Assembly (NCBI GenBank): GCA_021199335.1
Contig: JAJQIG010000022.1
Span: forward strand, 28,612 to 92,611
Reading direction: 5' to 3'
From: Oscillospiraceae bacterium
GTDB taxonomy: Bacteria; Bacillota; Clostridia; Oscillospirales; Ruminococcaceae
Length of the DNA stretch: 64,000 nucleotides
The notes beneath the pieces were generated by a model, which was given only the letters and a program-made list of their open reading frames with translations, was not told where the DNA came from and searched no databases. Both the position numbers and the translations under genes were made by a program. Shown here one piece after another: positions 18,122 to 26,545 of this stretch. Within the stretch, counting starts at the first letter, position 1; each line of letters starts with the position of its first letter.

Positions 18122-20155
18122 ATGAACATTAATTCACCTATCACAGAGCTTGACGGCGTAGGAACAAAACGCGCCGAGCTTTATAAGAAACTTAAAATTT
18201 ACACCGTGGGCGACCTTCTCCGACATTATCCGAGGGGATATATCGATTATTCCAAGCCCGTGGAAATTTCCGCCGCCGTTATGAATGAGCATAATATCAT
18301 AAGGGCAAGGGTTGTAAAAAAACAGCCCGCCGCAAGGATAAGACAGGGGCTTGTTTTATATAAAATCACGGTTACGGACGACAGCGACAATATGACAATC
18401 GTACTCTACAACAACCGCTTTGCATATGAAGGACTTACCGAGGGCGAGGAATATATTTTTTCGGGGAAGGTGGGCGGAAACCTTGTCCGCAGAGAAATGA
18501 ACACGCCAATGTTCATAAAAGCGTCCGACCCGCATAAGCTTCGCCCTGTTTACAGCCTTACAGAAGGGTTAACCTCCAATATGGTTATAACAAATGTATC
18601 CCAAGCGCTGAACAACGTTGACGAATCCGCCTTTGCAGACCATATTCCCGATTTTATACTTCGAAAATATTCCGTTGCGGCATTCGATTATTCGCTCCGC
18701 AACATACATTTTCCCGATGATTCGGACATAGCGGCAATTGCGAAAAAGCGACTTGCCTTTGATGAGCTTCTTTCGCTTCGGCTCGGGATGCTCCTTATGA
18801 AAAATCACAGCAAAACGCAGACGGGCTTCAAGATGAAGTATGACGATGGCATTGTAGCCGAATTTCAGCGTGAACTTCCGTTTGAGCTTACGGGAGCTCA
18901 GGTTAACGCATCCCAAGAGGTTATTCGGGATATGTGCAGGGATTATCCGATGAACAGGCTTGTCCAAGGCGATGTCGGCTCGGGAAAAACCGCCGTTGCC
19001 GCCGCCGCTGCGCTGTTTGCGTACAAAAACGGCTGTCAAACGGCTTTAATGGCTCCAACCGAGATACTCGCAAAGCAGCATTTTAAGACGCTGACTGACC
19101 TGCTTTCGCCCCATGGGGTAAGGGTATGCTGCCTAACAGGCTCAATGGGCGCAAAGGAGCGAAGAATTATTGAAGAGCAGATTGCAGGAGGCGAGTTTGA
19201 CGTTATAACGGGAACCCATGCGCTTATTTCTCAATCAACCGAATTCAATCGGCTTGGACTTGTTATAATGGACGAACAGCACCGTTTCGGGGTTAACCAG
19301 CGGGCAAGGCTTGCGGAAAAAGGGGAAAATCCCCACCGACTTGTTATGTCCGCAACGCCGATTCCCAGAACTCTTGCGCTTATAATTTACGGCGATCTTG
19401 ATATTTCAGTTTTGAACGAGCTTCCAAAGGGAAGAAGGACGATAGAAACCTTCGCCGTAACGGAAAAGCTGCGAAGTCGTGCCTGCGGATTTGTAAAAAA
19501 ACAGCTTGACGAGGGCAGGCAGGCTTATGTCGTCTGCCCAATGGTTGAAGAAAACGGGAGCGAGCTTGCTTCGGCAAAAAGCTATGCCGAAAAGCTTTCA
19601 TCGGGGGACTTCAAGGGCTATGAGGTTGGCATTTTGCACGGTAAAATGTCCCCATCGGAAAAGGATGAAACCATGCTGCGGTTCAAGTCGGGGGAAATTC
19701 GGCTTCTTGTTGCAACGACAGTTGTAGAGGTCGGGGTGGATGTTCCCAACGCAACGGTTATAATGATAGAAAACGCCGAGCGCTTCGGGCTTTCCCAGCT
19801 TCATCAGCTTAGGGGGCGTGTAGGTCGGGGACAGCACCAAAGCTACTGCATACTTATTGCGGGGACAATTAATGACGAAATAAGGGAACGCCTTAAAATA
19901 ATGACGGAAACATCGGACGGCTTCAAAATCTCCGAATTTGACCTTAAAATGAGGGGCGCAGGAGACTTTTTCGGGGAAAGACAGCATGGACTTCCCGAAA
20001 TGAGATTTGCCGATGCGGCAACGGACAGCGAGCTTCTTGCGGATGTTCAAAACGCAGCGGATGATATAATAAACGCAAGCAGCGATTTAAACGAATTTCC
20101 GCTGCTAAAAAATGATATTGAAAAAATGTTTTCGTCTGAAACGGCATTTAATTAA
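18122..20155 (+). CDS. recG: ATP-dependent DNA helicase RecG
   Basis: Branch-migration helicase that reverses stalled forks and processes Holliday junctions; 677 residues, typical. An N-terminal wedge/OB domain (LDGVGTKRAELYKKL, then KITVTDDSDNMTIVLYN) precedes the helicase core with GDVGSGKT (283-290), DEQHRFG, SATPIPRT and VVEVGVDVPNAT. The C-terminal TRG-type region QLRGRVGRGQHQS is complete. No strong ribosome site stands before the ATG, but the N-terminus matches the family. Confidence 0.95.
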   Translation: MNINSPITELDGVGTKRAELYKKLKIYTVGDLLRHYPRGYIDYSKPVEISAAVMNEHNIIRARVVKKQPAARIRQGLVLYKITVTDDSDNMTIVLYNNRFAYEGLTEGEEYIFSGKVGGNLVRREMNTPMFIKASDPHKLRPVYSLTEGLTSNMVITNVSQALNNVDESAFADHIPDFILRKYSVAAFDYSLRNIHFPDDSDIAAIAKKRLAFDELLSLRLGMLLMKNHSKTQTGFKMKYDDGIVAEFQRELPFELTGAQVNASQEVIRDMCRDYPMNRLVQGDVGSGKTAVAAAAALFAYKNGCQTALMAPTEILAKQHFKTLTDLLSPHGVRVCCLTGSMGAKERRIIEEQIAGGEFDVITGTHALISQSTEFNRLGLVIMDEQHRFGVNQRARLAEKGENPHRLVMSATPIPRTLALIIYGDLDISVLNELPKGRRTIETFAVTEKLRSRACGFVKKQLDEGRQAYVVCPMVEENGSELASAKSYAEKLSSGDFKGYEVGILHGKMSPSEKDETMLRFKSGEIRLLVATTVVEVGVDVPNATVIMIENAERFGLSQLHQLRGRVGRGQHQSYCILIAGTINDEIRERLKIMTETSDGFKISEFDLKMRGAGDFFGERQHGLPEMRFADAATDSELLADVQNAADDIINASSDLNEFPLLKNDIEKMFSSETAFN

Positions 20156-20177
20156 AGCTTGAAAGGAAATAAAAATT

Positions 20178-21032
20178 ATGAACGCAAAATTCGGTCCTGC
20201 AGGTGCGGCGGATAGCTTTAAAACAATGGGATATAAAAAATCAACCCAAATGGGGGAATATCTCAGTGGCTTTGGTCTTGACCACTTTGAATATCAATGC
20301 GGTCAAGGGGTAAGGGTTTCCGAGGACTCCGCAAAGGAAATCGGGGATTCGCTCAGAAGCTGCGGGATAAGCGTTTCGCTTCATGCCCCATACTTCATCT
20401 CCCTTTCAAGCACCGAGGAGGAAAAGCGGGATAATTCCATAAACTACATACTCCAATCCGCAAGGGCTGTAAAAGCTATGGGCGGGGACAGAATAGTTAT
20501 CCACAGCGGTTCATGCTCCAAAATGAGCCGTGAGGAGGCGCTCTCCCTTGCGTTGGCGACAATGAAAAAGGCAAAGTCCGCCCTTGATGCCGAGGGGTTG
20601 GGAAGCATTCACTGCTGCCCCGAAACTATGGGAAAAATCAATCAGCTTGGCGATTTGCATGAGGTTATGGAGCTTTGCAAAATCGACGACAGCTTTATCC
20701 CCTGCATAGACTTCGGACACCTTAACGCAAGAACATTCGGGGCAATAAAGACAAAATCCGACTACGAAAAAATTCTCGATACGATAGAAAACGAGCTTGG
20801 AATTGACCGCCTAAAGGTTTTCCACTCACACTTCTCAAAAATCGAATACACCGAAAAGGGTGGTGAAAAGCGCCACCTTACCTTTGAAACAAACAACGGC
20901 TTCGGCCCCGATTATGAACCCCTTATGGAGCTTGTTTACAAGAAAAATCTTTCGCCGATATTCATCTGCGAAAGCTCGGGAACCCAGACTGAAGACGCAA
21001 AGGCAATGCGCGATTATTATTACAGCCTGTAA
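20178..21032 (+). CDS. nfo: Endonuclease IV-like TIM-barrel AP endonuclease
   Basis: 284-residue member of AP endonuclease family 2 (Nfo), which cuts the backbone at abasic sites using three zinc ions. Metal-ligand blocks are visible in order: LHAPYF (about 74), VIHSGS (about 112), CCPETMGKINQLGD (about 146-159), CIDFGHLNAR (about 176), HSHFSK (about 218) and FICESSG near the end. The sequence belongs to the shorter clostridial/archaeal branch and lacks some features of E. coli Nfo, so biochemical activity is inferred. GAAAGGAAAT precedes the ATG; 22 bases after recG, likely one transcript. Confidence 0.85.
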   Translation: MNAKFGPAGAADSFKTMGYKKSTQMGEYLSGFGLDHFEYQCGQGVRVSEDSAKEIGDSLRSCGISVSLHAPYFISLSSTEEEKRDNSINYILQSARAVKAMGGDRIVIHSGSCSKMSREEALSLALATMKKAKSALDAEGLGSIHCCPETMGKINQLGDLHEVMELCKIDDSFIPCIDFGHLNARTFGAIKTKSDYEKILDTIENELGIDRLKVFHSHFSKIEYTEKGGEKRHLTFETNNGFGPDYEPLMELVYKKNLSPIFICESSGTQTEDAKAMRDYYYSL

Positions 21033-21075
21033 AGGTTTGTAGCTATATTGTAATAATATTGAAACCCGAAGTCGG

Positions 21076-21104
21076 TTGACTGTTCAAATCCCCCTTGGTA
21101 TAAT
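21076..21104 (+). promoter_or_regulatory. Extended -10 promoter for the lipoprotein gene
   Basis: TTGACT (21076-21081), 17-base spacer, TGG TATAAT (-10 at 21099-21104). The -10 is embedded in the left arm of the long inverted repeat listed next. Confidence 0.85.
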
Positions 21105-21135
21105 TTTGAATGAAAAATTGTATCAAGGGGGATTT
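21086..21135 (+). promoter_or_regulatory. 22-base inverted repeat spanning promoter -10 and Shine-Dalgarno
   Basis: Left arm 21086-21107 (begins AAATCCCCCTTGG and includes the -10) and right arm 21114-21135 (ends CAAGGGGGATTT) are complementary over 22 bases. Both differences become G-U pairs in RNA, and the loop is only 6 bases. The right arm contains the ribosome site AAGGGGGA (21126-21133) of the ATG at 21141. A transcript from the local promoter starts in or after the loop and lacks the left arm, so its ribosome site is free. A read-through transcript from recG-nfo would carry both arms and hide the site. Confidence 0.8.
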
Positions 21136-21140
21136 TTCTT

Positions 21141-22643
21141 ATGAAAAGAAAGGTTATTCTGTTGGGGATTGCCGCCTTTGCGCTGCTTCTTTCCTCCTGT
21201 TCGGAGGATGCCCGAGATAATTCGGAGGAAACCGAGAAGCTTATTTCCCAAATCACCTCCGAGGAGGGCTACGGCGAAACCGATGAGGGAGGCCGCGGCA
21301 TTTTGGGGGACTATACTGAAGCCGAATTATCCGATACGATAATAATTATGGGCGAAGAATATTCCGCCGATGATTTTTACGGCTATCTTACCGTTGACGC
21401 AGACAAATGCGGCGGCGTTACCGATGATGATTTGGAAAATATCCGCATTATTACGGATAAAGCCAAAGAAAACGGCTTCAAGACCGAAAACATAATAGAG
21501 GTTTTTAATACAAACGGACACGATATGGGCTTTCTTGCCGAAATTCCGAATATTGCCTGTATCCGTTTTTACAATGTCGGCAATAACAGCCTTGATTTTC
21601 TCTCCGATTTTCCGCTGCTTGAAAGCGTAGAGCTTGGCGATGTGGAATGCGATCCCGTTAGTCTTGCGGAGGTAATAAACGGCACAAATATCACACATCT
21701 TCATATCGGCGCAGAAAACTTCTCATTATCCGATTTTGAATATCTTCGGGAACATCTCCCTCAGTGCATAACAGAGTACGAGGGTTCGGACGGCAACACA
21801 AGGCAGACCGCCGAAGAACCCGAAATTTTCGCCCTTACTCTCCCTATAATAGCTCATTACCTTGATGAAGCCCCTGCGGAATACACATATTATTCCGAGC
21901 AAAGGGAAGCGGAACTGCGCACACTTAGCGAAAATTACAAAACTGTAATGTCGTTCATTTACAACAATTCCGACTCCGATATAACAATTGACAGCGTAGA
22001 GGTGCTTCGTGACGGGGAACAGGTTTATTTCACAAACGGAAGCAGCTCGCTTGAAACCGATTTTACGGTGCCGATGGGTGAAAGCATGGAATTTGCCCTT
22101 GAAGAAAATGTTTTTGATTATGCTTATGCGGAAACGGGGATTTACACTGTCGTCTATCACTACGGCGATGAATTTCTCACGGCGGATTTTATGATTGACC
22201 GCTCGGAAAACGGCAAGCCCAATTTCCTCAGTGATGAACAGTATGAAGCTTTTGAAAAGGCAGCCGAATATATGGGAAGTAATTTTTCGGTATCATATCA
22301 CCTTTCGGAGGAATATGCCTCAAGCCACACTCCGAATGAATTTGCGGAACAATTTTACGATGCCTTTACCGCCGAATTTACGGAGGAGCTTATCGCCTAC
22401 TATGTTGATGAAAGCGGAAATCTTAAGGCTGTCGATGCGGATAGGGGAAGCGACATAACCCTTTGCGGATACAGCCTTTATCCGATAAGCGTTACGGACA
22501 GCGAGGTTATTATGCTTCCGATTGCCGCGCATTATTCTGAGGATAAATCCTACAAGCCGTGGTATTCCGTAACCGGCGAAAGCATAAAGCTCGTTCTGAC
22601 CGATAACGGCTGGAGGGTTGACGGCTTTTCGCCATGGTGGTAA
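21141..22643 (+). CDS. Putative secreted lipoprotein of unknown function
   Basis: 500 residues with a lipoprotein signal peptide: MKRK, a hydrophobic core, and the lipobox LLSSC with C20 as the lipidated cysteine. The mature part is very acidic (Glu/Asp-rich) and begins with a flexible EETEK...GEGYGET-like linker. The middle contains a leucine-containing stretch (IACIRFYNVGNNSLDFLSDFPLLESVELGD, about 133-162) that looks like a short leucine-rich or surface-exposed repeat fold. I do not recognise a family. Anchored outside the membrane. No partner genes are adjacent. Confidence 0.85.
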   Translation: MKRKVILLGIAAFALLLSSCSEDARDNSEETEKLISQITSEEGYGETDEGGRGILGDYTEAELSDTIIIMGEEYSADDFYGYLTVDADKCGGVTDDDLENIRIITDKAKENGFKTENIIEVFNTNGHDMGFLAEIPNIACIRFYNVGNNSLDFLSDFPLLESVELGDVECDPVSLAEVINGTNITHLHIGAENFSLSDFEYLREHLPQCITEYEGSDGNTRQTAEEPEIFALTLPIIAHYLDEAPAEYTYYSEQREAELRTLSENYKTVMSFIYNNSDSDITIDSVEVLRDGEQVYFTNGSSSLETDFTVPMGESMEFALEENVFDYAYAETGIYTVVYHYGDEFLTADFMIDRSENGKPNFLSDEQYEAFEKAAEYMGSNFSVSYHLSEEYASSHTPNEFAEQFYDAFTAEFTEELIAYYVDESGNLKAVDADRGSDITLCGYSLYPISVTDSEVIMLPIAAHYSEDKSYKPWYSVTGESIKLVLTDNGWRVDGFSPWW

Positions 22644-22660
22644 GGAAAAAATATTTTGTG

Positions 22661-22689
22661 TTGACATTTTGAATGCCGCGTATTAAAAT
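22661..22689 (+). promoter_or_regulatory. Promoter for aroQ
   Basis: TTGACA (22661-22666), 17-base spacer, TAAAAT (22684-22689). Confidence 0.7.
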
Positions 22690-22707
22690 ATACTTAGAGG
22701 AGATTTT

Positions 22708-22743
22708 CCCCGCCCGAACCTGTTAACCCACGCTCGGGCGGGG
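22708..22743 (+). promoter_or_regulatory. GC-rich hairpin in the aroQ leader
   Basis: CCCCGCCCGA (22708-22717) pairs perfectly with TCGGGCGGGG (22734-22743) around a 16-base loop. It lies just downstream of the promoter and about 50 bases before the aroQ start, with no T-run afterward. A 5'-end stability or regulatory hairpin is likely. Confidence 0.5.
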
Positions 22744-22793
22744 CAAACCGCTTATTGTATGAAAAAATATTTTTGCTTTTTGCGAGGTTTACA

Positions 22794-23237
22794 ATGAAAA
22801 AAGATGTGCTTATAATTAATGGCCCAAACCTTAACCTTCTTGGGGAAAGGGAACCGGGAACCTACGGAACGGACACCTATGAAAGCGTCTGCGCCGAAAT
22901 TAAGGAAAAGGCTGCGGAGCTTGGATTTGACAGCTGCGAATGTTTTCAATCCAATCACGAGGGGGAGATTATCGACAAGCTCCATTCCGCAAGGCTCGAT
23001 AAATGCGGCATCGTCCTAAACGCAGGCGCATATACACATTACAGCTATGCAATACGGGATGCCATCGCTGCTCTGAAAATACCCGTTATTGAGGTTCATA
23101 TCTCAAACATTGCAAAGCGTGAGGAATTTCGGCATACCTCGGTTATCGCCCCGGTATGCTCGGGAAGCCTTTTCGGATTCGGAAAAAACGGCTATATGCT
23201 TGCCCTCCGAGCAATCAGCGATTACCTGAACGGTTAA
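22794..23237 (+). CDS. aroQ: Type II 3-dehydroquinate dehydratase
   Basis: Shikimate-pathway enzyme converting 3-dehydroquinate to 3-dehydroshikimate; forms dodecamers in the cytosol. 147 residues is the standard length with the start at 22794 (site GCGAGG). Visible: INGPNLNLLGERE at 8-20, catalytic Tyr24 in GTYG, NAGAYTHYSYAIRDA, the catalytic histidine in EVHISN and FRHTS. An in-frame ATG at 22755 would add 13 residues not found in the family. Alone among its neighbours in the pathway. Confidence 0.95.
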   Translation: MKKDVLIINGPNLNLLGEREPGTYGTDTYESVCAEIKEKAAELGFDSCECFQSNHEGEIIDKLHSARLDKCGIVLNAGAYTHYSYAIRDAIAALKIPVIEVHISNIAKREEFRHTSVIAPVCSGSLFGFGKNGYMLALRAISDYLNG

Positions 23238-23306
23238 GCATTTCCCCCAAAAATGGATTTTGCAACGGATTTCCTTGGCTATCAAAGGGAATCGGAAAGG
23301 ATAGCT

Positions 23307-24380
23307 ATGATTACAAATGCAGATAAGCTGCGAAAAATGCTTGCGGAGGAAAACTACTGCGCAATAATTACCTCCGACATTAACAGGAGATATTATTCGG
23401 GGATGAAATCATCGGCAGGAACACTCCTTGTTTTCCCCGAGGATGCATATCTTATAATCGATTTCAGATACTATGAGAAAGCCTGTGAAACGGTTTCCGA
23501 CTGCGAGGTTATCCTTCAGAACAAAACCTATGAACAGATTATCGAACTTTTGAAAAAGCACCGAACGGATAAGGTTTACATCGAATCGGAAAATATGACG
23601 GTTTCGGATTTTAACACCTATCGGGAAAGGCTCGAAGGCTTTGAGATAGATTCAAGCGATACCCTAAGCAACGCCGCAGGGGCAATTCGGGCGATAAAAT
23701 CAGACCTTGAGCTTGAAAAAATGCAAACGGCGCAGAATATTGCCGAAGAAGCCCTTGCCTATGTTATGGAAAACGTTATAAAGGAGGGCGTATCGGAGCT
23801 TGAGGTCGGCAGGGCGCTTGACTTTTATATGCTTTCCCACGGTGCGGAGGCTGTTTCCTTTGACACAATTGCGCTGAGCGGAGCAAATACCTCGCTGCCG
23901 CATGGCGTTCCCTCGGAAAAGAAAATTGCCAAGGGAGAATTCGTGCTGATGGATTTCGGCGCGGTATATGACGGCTACCACAGCGATATGACGAGGACCG
24001 TCTGCGTGGGAAATCCAACGGAGGAAATGAAGGAGGTTTATGAAATTGTCCTTGAAGCGCAGAAGAGATGCCTTGACTTTGTTAAACCGGGGGTTGTATG
24101 CAGGGAGCTTGATGCCTGCGCAAGGGATTTCATCGCATCAAAGGGCTATGGCGACTGCTTCGGACATGGCCTTGGACACAGCGTTGGCCTTGAAATACAT
24201 GAACGCCCTGCGGCAAACACAAGAAGCACAACCGTCCTTGACGAAAATATGGTTATGACCATTGAACCCGGCATATATCTTCAGCATAGGTTCGGAGTGC
24301 GCATTGAGGATTGCGTTTACCTTACCGCAAATGGGTACAATAACTTTGCACACTCACCAAAAAATCTTATAATTTTGTGA
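23307..24380 (+). CDS. Xaa-Pro aminopeptidase (M24 metallopeptidase, PepP/PepQ type)
   Basis: 357-residue creatinase-fold peptidase that removes N-terminal residues preceding proline. An N-terminal creatinase-N domain (about 1-125) precedes the catalytic domain with the five metal ligands in DFGAVYDGYHSDMTRT, HGLGHSVGLEIHE, TIEPGIYL and VRIEDC. The start at 23307 follows GGAAAGGA; an upstream in-frame ATG (23253) is unsupported. It lies 69 bases after aroQ and directly before efp, a frequent clostridial pairing (aroQ-pepP-efp). Confidence 0.92.
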   Translation: MITNADKLRKMLAEENYCAIITSDINRRYYSGMKSSAGTLLVFPEDAYLIIDFRYYEKACETVSDCEVILQNKTYEQIIELLKKHRTDKVYIESENMTVSDFNTYRERLEGFEIDSSDTLSNAAGAIRAIKSDLELEKMQTAQNIAEEALAYVMENVIKEGVSELEVGRALDFYMLSHGAEAVSFDTIALSGANTSLPHGVPSEKKIAKGEFVLMDFGAVYDGYHSDMTRTVCVGNPTEEMKEVYEIVLEAQKRCLDFVKPGVVCRELDACARDFIASKGYGDCFGHGLGHSVGLEIHERPAANTRSTTVLDENMVMTIEPGIYLQHRFGVRIEDCVYLTANGYNNFAHSPKNLIIL

Positions 24381-24416
24381 AAAAGTTGTAAATGTAATAA
24401 AAATGCAAAAAAACAC

Positions 24417-24445
24417 TTGCAAAAGTCAGATAAATGTAGTAAAAT
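24417..24445 (+). promoter_or_regulatory. Promoter for efp
   Basis: TTGCAA (24417-24422), 17-base spacer, TAAAAT (24440-24445). Confidence 0.6.
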
Positions 24446-24491
24446 AATCATAAGCTATATTTGCGTGAAATTTTTTATCCGGAGGTAATTT

Positions 24492-25049
24492 ATGATTACA
24501 GCAGGCGATTTCAGAAACGGTATGACCTTTGAGGAGGATGGCAACGTTCTCCAGATTGTGGAGTTCCAGCACGTTAAGCCCGGAAAGGGAGCCGCTTTCG
24601 TAAGAACAAAAATCAAAAATGTTATTACAGGTTCGGTTGTTGAAAAAAGCTACAACCCTTCCGCTAAGTTTCCTACCGCTTACGTTGAAAGAAAGGATAT
24701 GGAATATTCCTACAATGATGGCGACCTCTATTACTTTATGGATCCCGAAACCTATGAGCAGCAGCCTATAAGCAAGTCGGAGCTTTCCGATAACTTCAAA
24801 TTCGTTAAAGAGCAGATGATTTGTAAGGTTTGTTCCTATAAGGGCAAGGTTTTCGCTGTAGAGCCGCCCAACTTTGTTGACCTTCAGGTTGCTCAGACCG
24901 ATCCCGGCTTTGCGGGAAACACGGCGACAAACGCTACCAAGCCCGCAACCCTTGAAACAGGCGCCGAGGTTAAGGTTCCCCTCTTTATTAACGAGGGCGA
25001 TATGATCAGAATCGATACAAGAACAGGCGAATATATGGAGCGCGCTTAA
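24492..25049 (+). CDS. efp: Elongation factor P
   Basis: Three-domain translation factor (185 residues) that rescues ribosomes stalled at polyproline. The KOW-like N-domain loop [10 protein letters not shown] places K32 at the tip that contacts the P-site tRNA. OB domains follow, with [14 protein letters not shown] and the C-terminal [13 protein letters not shown] signature. The loop sequence is KPGKGAAF, with Lys rather than Arg. GGAGG is 7 bases before the ATG. Probably co-transcribed with the next gene. Confidence 0.97.
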   Translation: MITAGDFRNGMTFEEDGNVLQIVEFQHVKPGKGAAFVRTKIKNVITGSVVEKSYNPSAKFPTAYVERKDMEYSYNDGDLYYFMDPETYEQQPISKSELSDNFKFVKEQMICKVCSYKGKVFAVEPPNFVDLQVAQTDPGFAGNTATNATKPATLETGAEVKVPLFINEGDMIRIDTRTGEYMERA

Positions 25050-25096
25050 TCTACACAGCCCGCTTTTGCACAACTTGAAACGGAGGATTAACCTAT

Positions 25097-25522
25097 ATGA
25101 AGCTTGGAGAAAAGGTTTCTTATCTTAAGGGTCTTATGGACGGTCTTGAACTTGATGTAACAACCAAGGAGGGCAAGGTAATTGCTCTTATGGCGGATAT
25201 TCTCACCGATATGTCGGAATATTTTGATGATGTTCAGGATCAGATTGACGAAATCGTTGAGGTTGTTGACGCTATTGACGATGACCTTTGCGATGTTGAA
25301 AGTGATCTCTACGGCGATGATGAAGATTACGACTATGCCGATGATGATGACGATGATTATGACTTTGATGACGAAGAGCTTTATGAGGTATGTTGCCCAA
25401 CCTGCGGCGACTCTATTCAGCTTGATGAAGGTATGCTTGAGGAGGGCGAAATGATTTGCCCCAACTGCGGCGAGCATCTCGAATTTGATTTTGACGATGA
25501 GGACGGATCAATCGAGGAATAA
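25097..25522 (+). CDS. CD1247-type acidic protein with C-terminal zinc ribbon
   Basis: 141 residues, extremely acidic. Residues 1-70 match the CD1247 N-terminal domain found widely in Clostridia (LGEKVSYLKGLMDGL...TKEGKV...DLYG) and look like a helical coiled-coil. A linker of almost only Asp/Tyr/Glu follows (about 74-94). A zinc ribbon comes next with C100, C103, C121 and C124 (two CxxC knuckles), then an acidic tail. Function is unknown. It lies 47 bases after efp, a conserved neighbourhood that suggests a translation-associated role, but this is inference. Confidence 0.85.
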   Translation: MKLGEKVSYLKGLMDGLELDVTTKEGKVIALMADILTDMSEYFDDVQDQIDEIVEVVDAIDDDLCDVESDLYGDDEDYDYADDDDDDYDFDDEELYEVCCPTCGDSIQLDEGMLEEGEMICPNCGEHLEFDFDDEDGSIEE

Positions 25523-25558
25523 TTTCCGCAAAAATTTACAACAGAATATCTGCAAGTC

Positions 25559-25666
25559 TGTTTCAGGGCGGGGTGCAATTCCCCACCGGTGGTAAAGTCC
25601 ACGAGCCTTTTGGGGTTGATTCGGTGAAATTCCGAAACCGACGGTATAGTCCGGATGAAAGAAACA
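25559..25666 (+). ncRNA. FMN riboswitch (RFN element)
   Basis: The conserved RFN cores are present: TTCAGGGCGGGGTGCAATT at 25562-25580, CCCCACCGGTGGTAAAGTCC, GTGAAATTCCGAAACCGACG and TAGTCCGGATGAAAGA. P1 closes TGTTTC (25559-25564) with GAAACA (25661-25666). It controls ribU: FMN binding is expected to favour the downstream terminator. Confidence 0.97.
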
Positions 25667-25689
25667 GCGCAATTTCTGCGCCTATCCAA

Positions 25690-25720
25690 CCGCCCGTAAA
25701 GCACATTTACGGGCGGTTTT
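25690..25720 (+). terminator. FMN riboswitch expression-platform terminator
   Basis: CCGCCCGTAAA (25690-25700) pairs with TTTACGGGCGG (25706-25716), followed by TTTT and a T-rich run. It lies 24 bases after the aptamer and 69 bases before the ribU start. Confidence 0.85.
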
Positions 25721-25788
25721 CTGTTACAGATTGCTCTTATTACCGCCGCTTATGTGGTGAATATTTTTATTTATGGAGGAATCTACAA

Positions 25789-26412
25789 ATGTCAAACACA
25801 AACAAAATCAGCACAAAAGCCATGATTCAAATTGCAATGCTAAGCGCAGTTGCAACGGTGGTCTATTACCTTGATTTTCCTGTTCCGCTTATGCCGTCCT
25901 TTATAAAGATGGATTTATCGAATGTTGTAAGCCTTTTTGCGGGATTTACGATCGGCCCTGTCGGGGGGGTTATGGTATGCCTTATCAAAAATGTTATACA
26001 CGTTGTTATAAAAGGATTTGGAACAACAATGGGTATAGGCGATATTTTTGACTTTGTAACAGGCGCAGCCTTCACCCTTACCGCAAGCCTTATTTATCAC
26101 AGAAACCGAACCAAAAAAAATGCCGTCTTAGGCTGCGTTATCGGCACAATCGTCTTTACCGCAATAAGTCTGCCGCTCAACTATTTCATTGTTTACCCCA
26201 TTTATGCAAAGGCATTCGGGGGAATGGAGGCGATTATGAACGCATATCAGGCTATTCTGCCCAATGTCGGAAATATCTTCTCCGCATTATGTATTTTTAA
26301 CGTTCCGTTCACTCTTATAAAGGGCGTGATCTGCGCCGCAGTTACTGTAATTATCTACAAACCGCTTATTAAAGTTCTGAGGAAGGCTAACCTTGCGGAG
26401 GAAAGGGAATAA
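25789..26412 (+). CDS. ribU: Riboflavin ECF transporter substrate-binding subunit RibU
   Basis: 207-residue S-component of an energy-coupling-factor transporter that imports riboflavin; it needs the shared EcfAA'T module, which is not in the window. About six membrane helices. The N-terminal AMLSAVATVVYYLDFPVPLMPSFIKMD matches RibU (the AxxxAxxxV helix packs on EcfT, and the PxxPxxxKxD loop is specific). The control by an FMN riboswitch settles the substrate. The start at 25789 follows TGGAGG; the frame is open into the riboswitch but translation from there is not expected. Confidence 0.95.
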   Translation: MSNTNKISTKAMIQIAMLSAVATVVYYLDFPVPLMPSFIKMDLSNVVSLFAGFTIGPVGGVMVCLIKNVIHVVIKGFGTTMGIGDIFDFVTGAAFTLTASLIYHRNRTKKNAVLGCVIGTIVFTAISLPLNYFIVYPIYAKAFGGMEAIMNAYQAILPNVGNIFSALCIFNVPFTLIKGVICAAVTVIIYKPLIKVLRKANLAEERE

Positions 26413-26545
26413 AAAACCCTTTTGCCCGTTTTTTAAGAAAAGTTGTCTTAAAATTTTGCTGTTTGCTGGATTTATACATAATTATGTGCTATAATATTCT
26501 TTGAACATATATTTTTCAATGAATATTGCAGGGGGTTTGCTTAAA

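Noticed and set aside
25573..25788. Extending ribU upstream into the riboswitch
   Set aside because: The in-frame extension translates the FMN aptamer and its terminator; the TGGAGG site at the ATG at 25789 is far better.
26413..26545. THF riboswitch before fhs
   Set aside because: No match to the THF aptamer; only a short leader is present.
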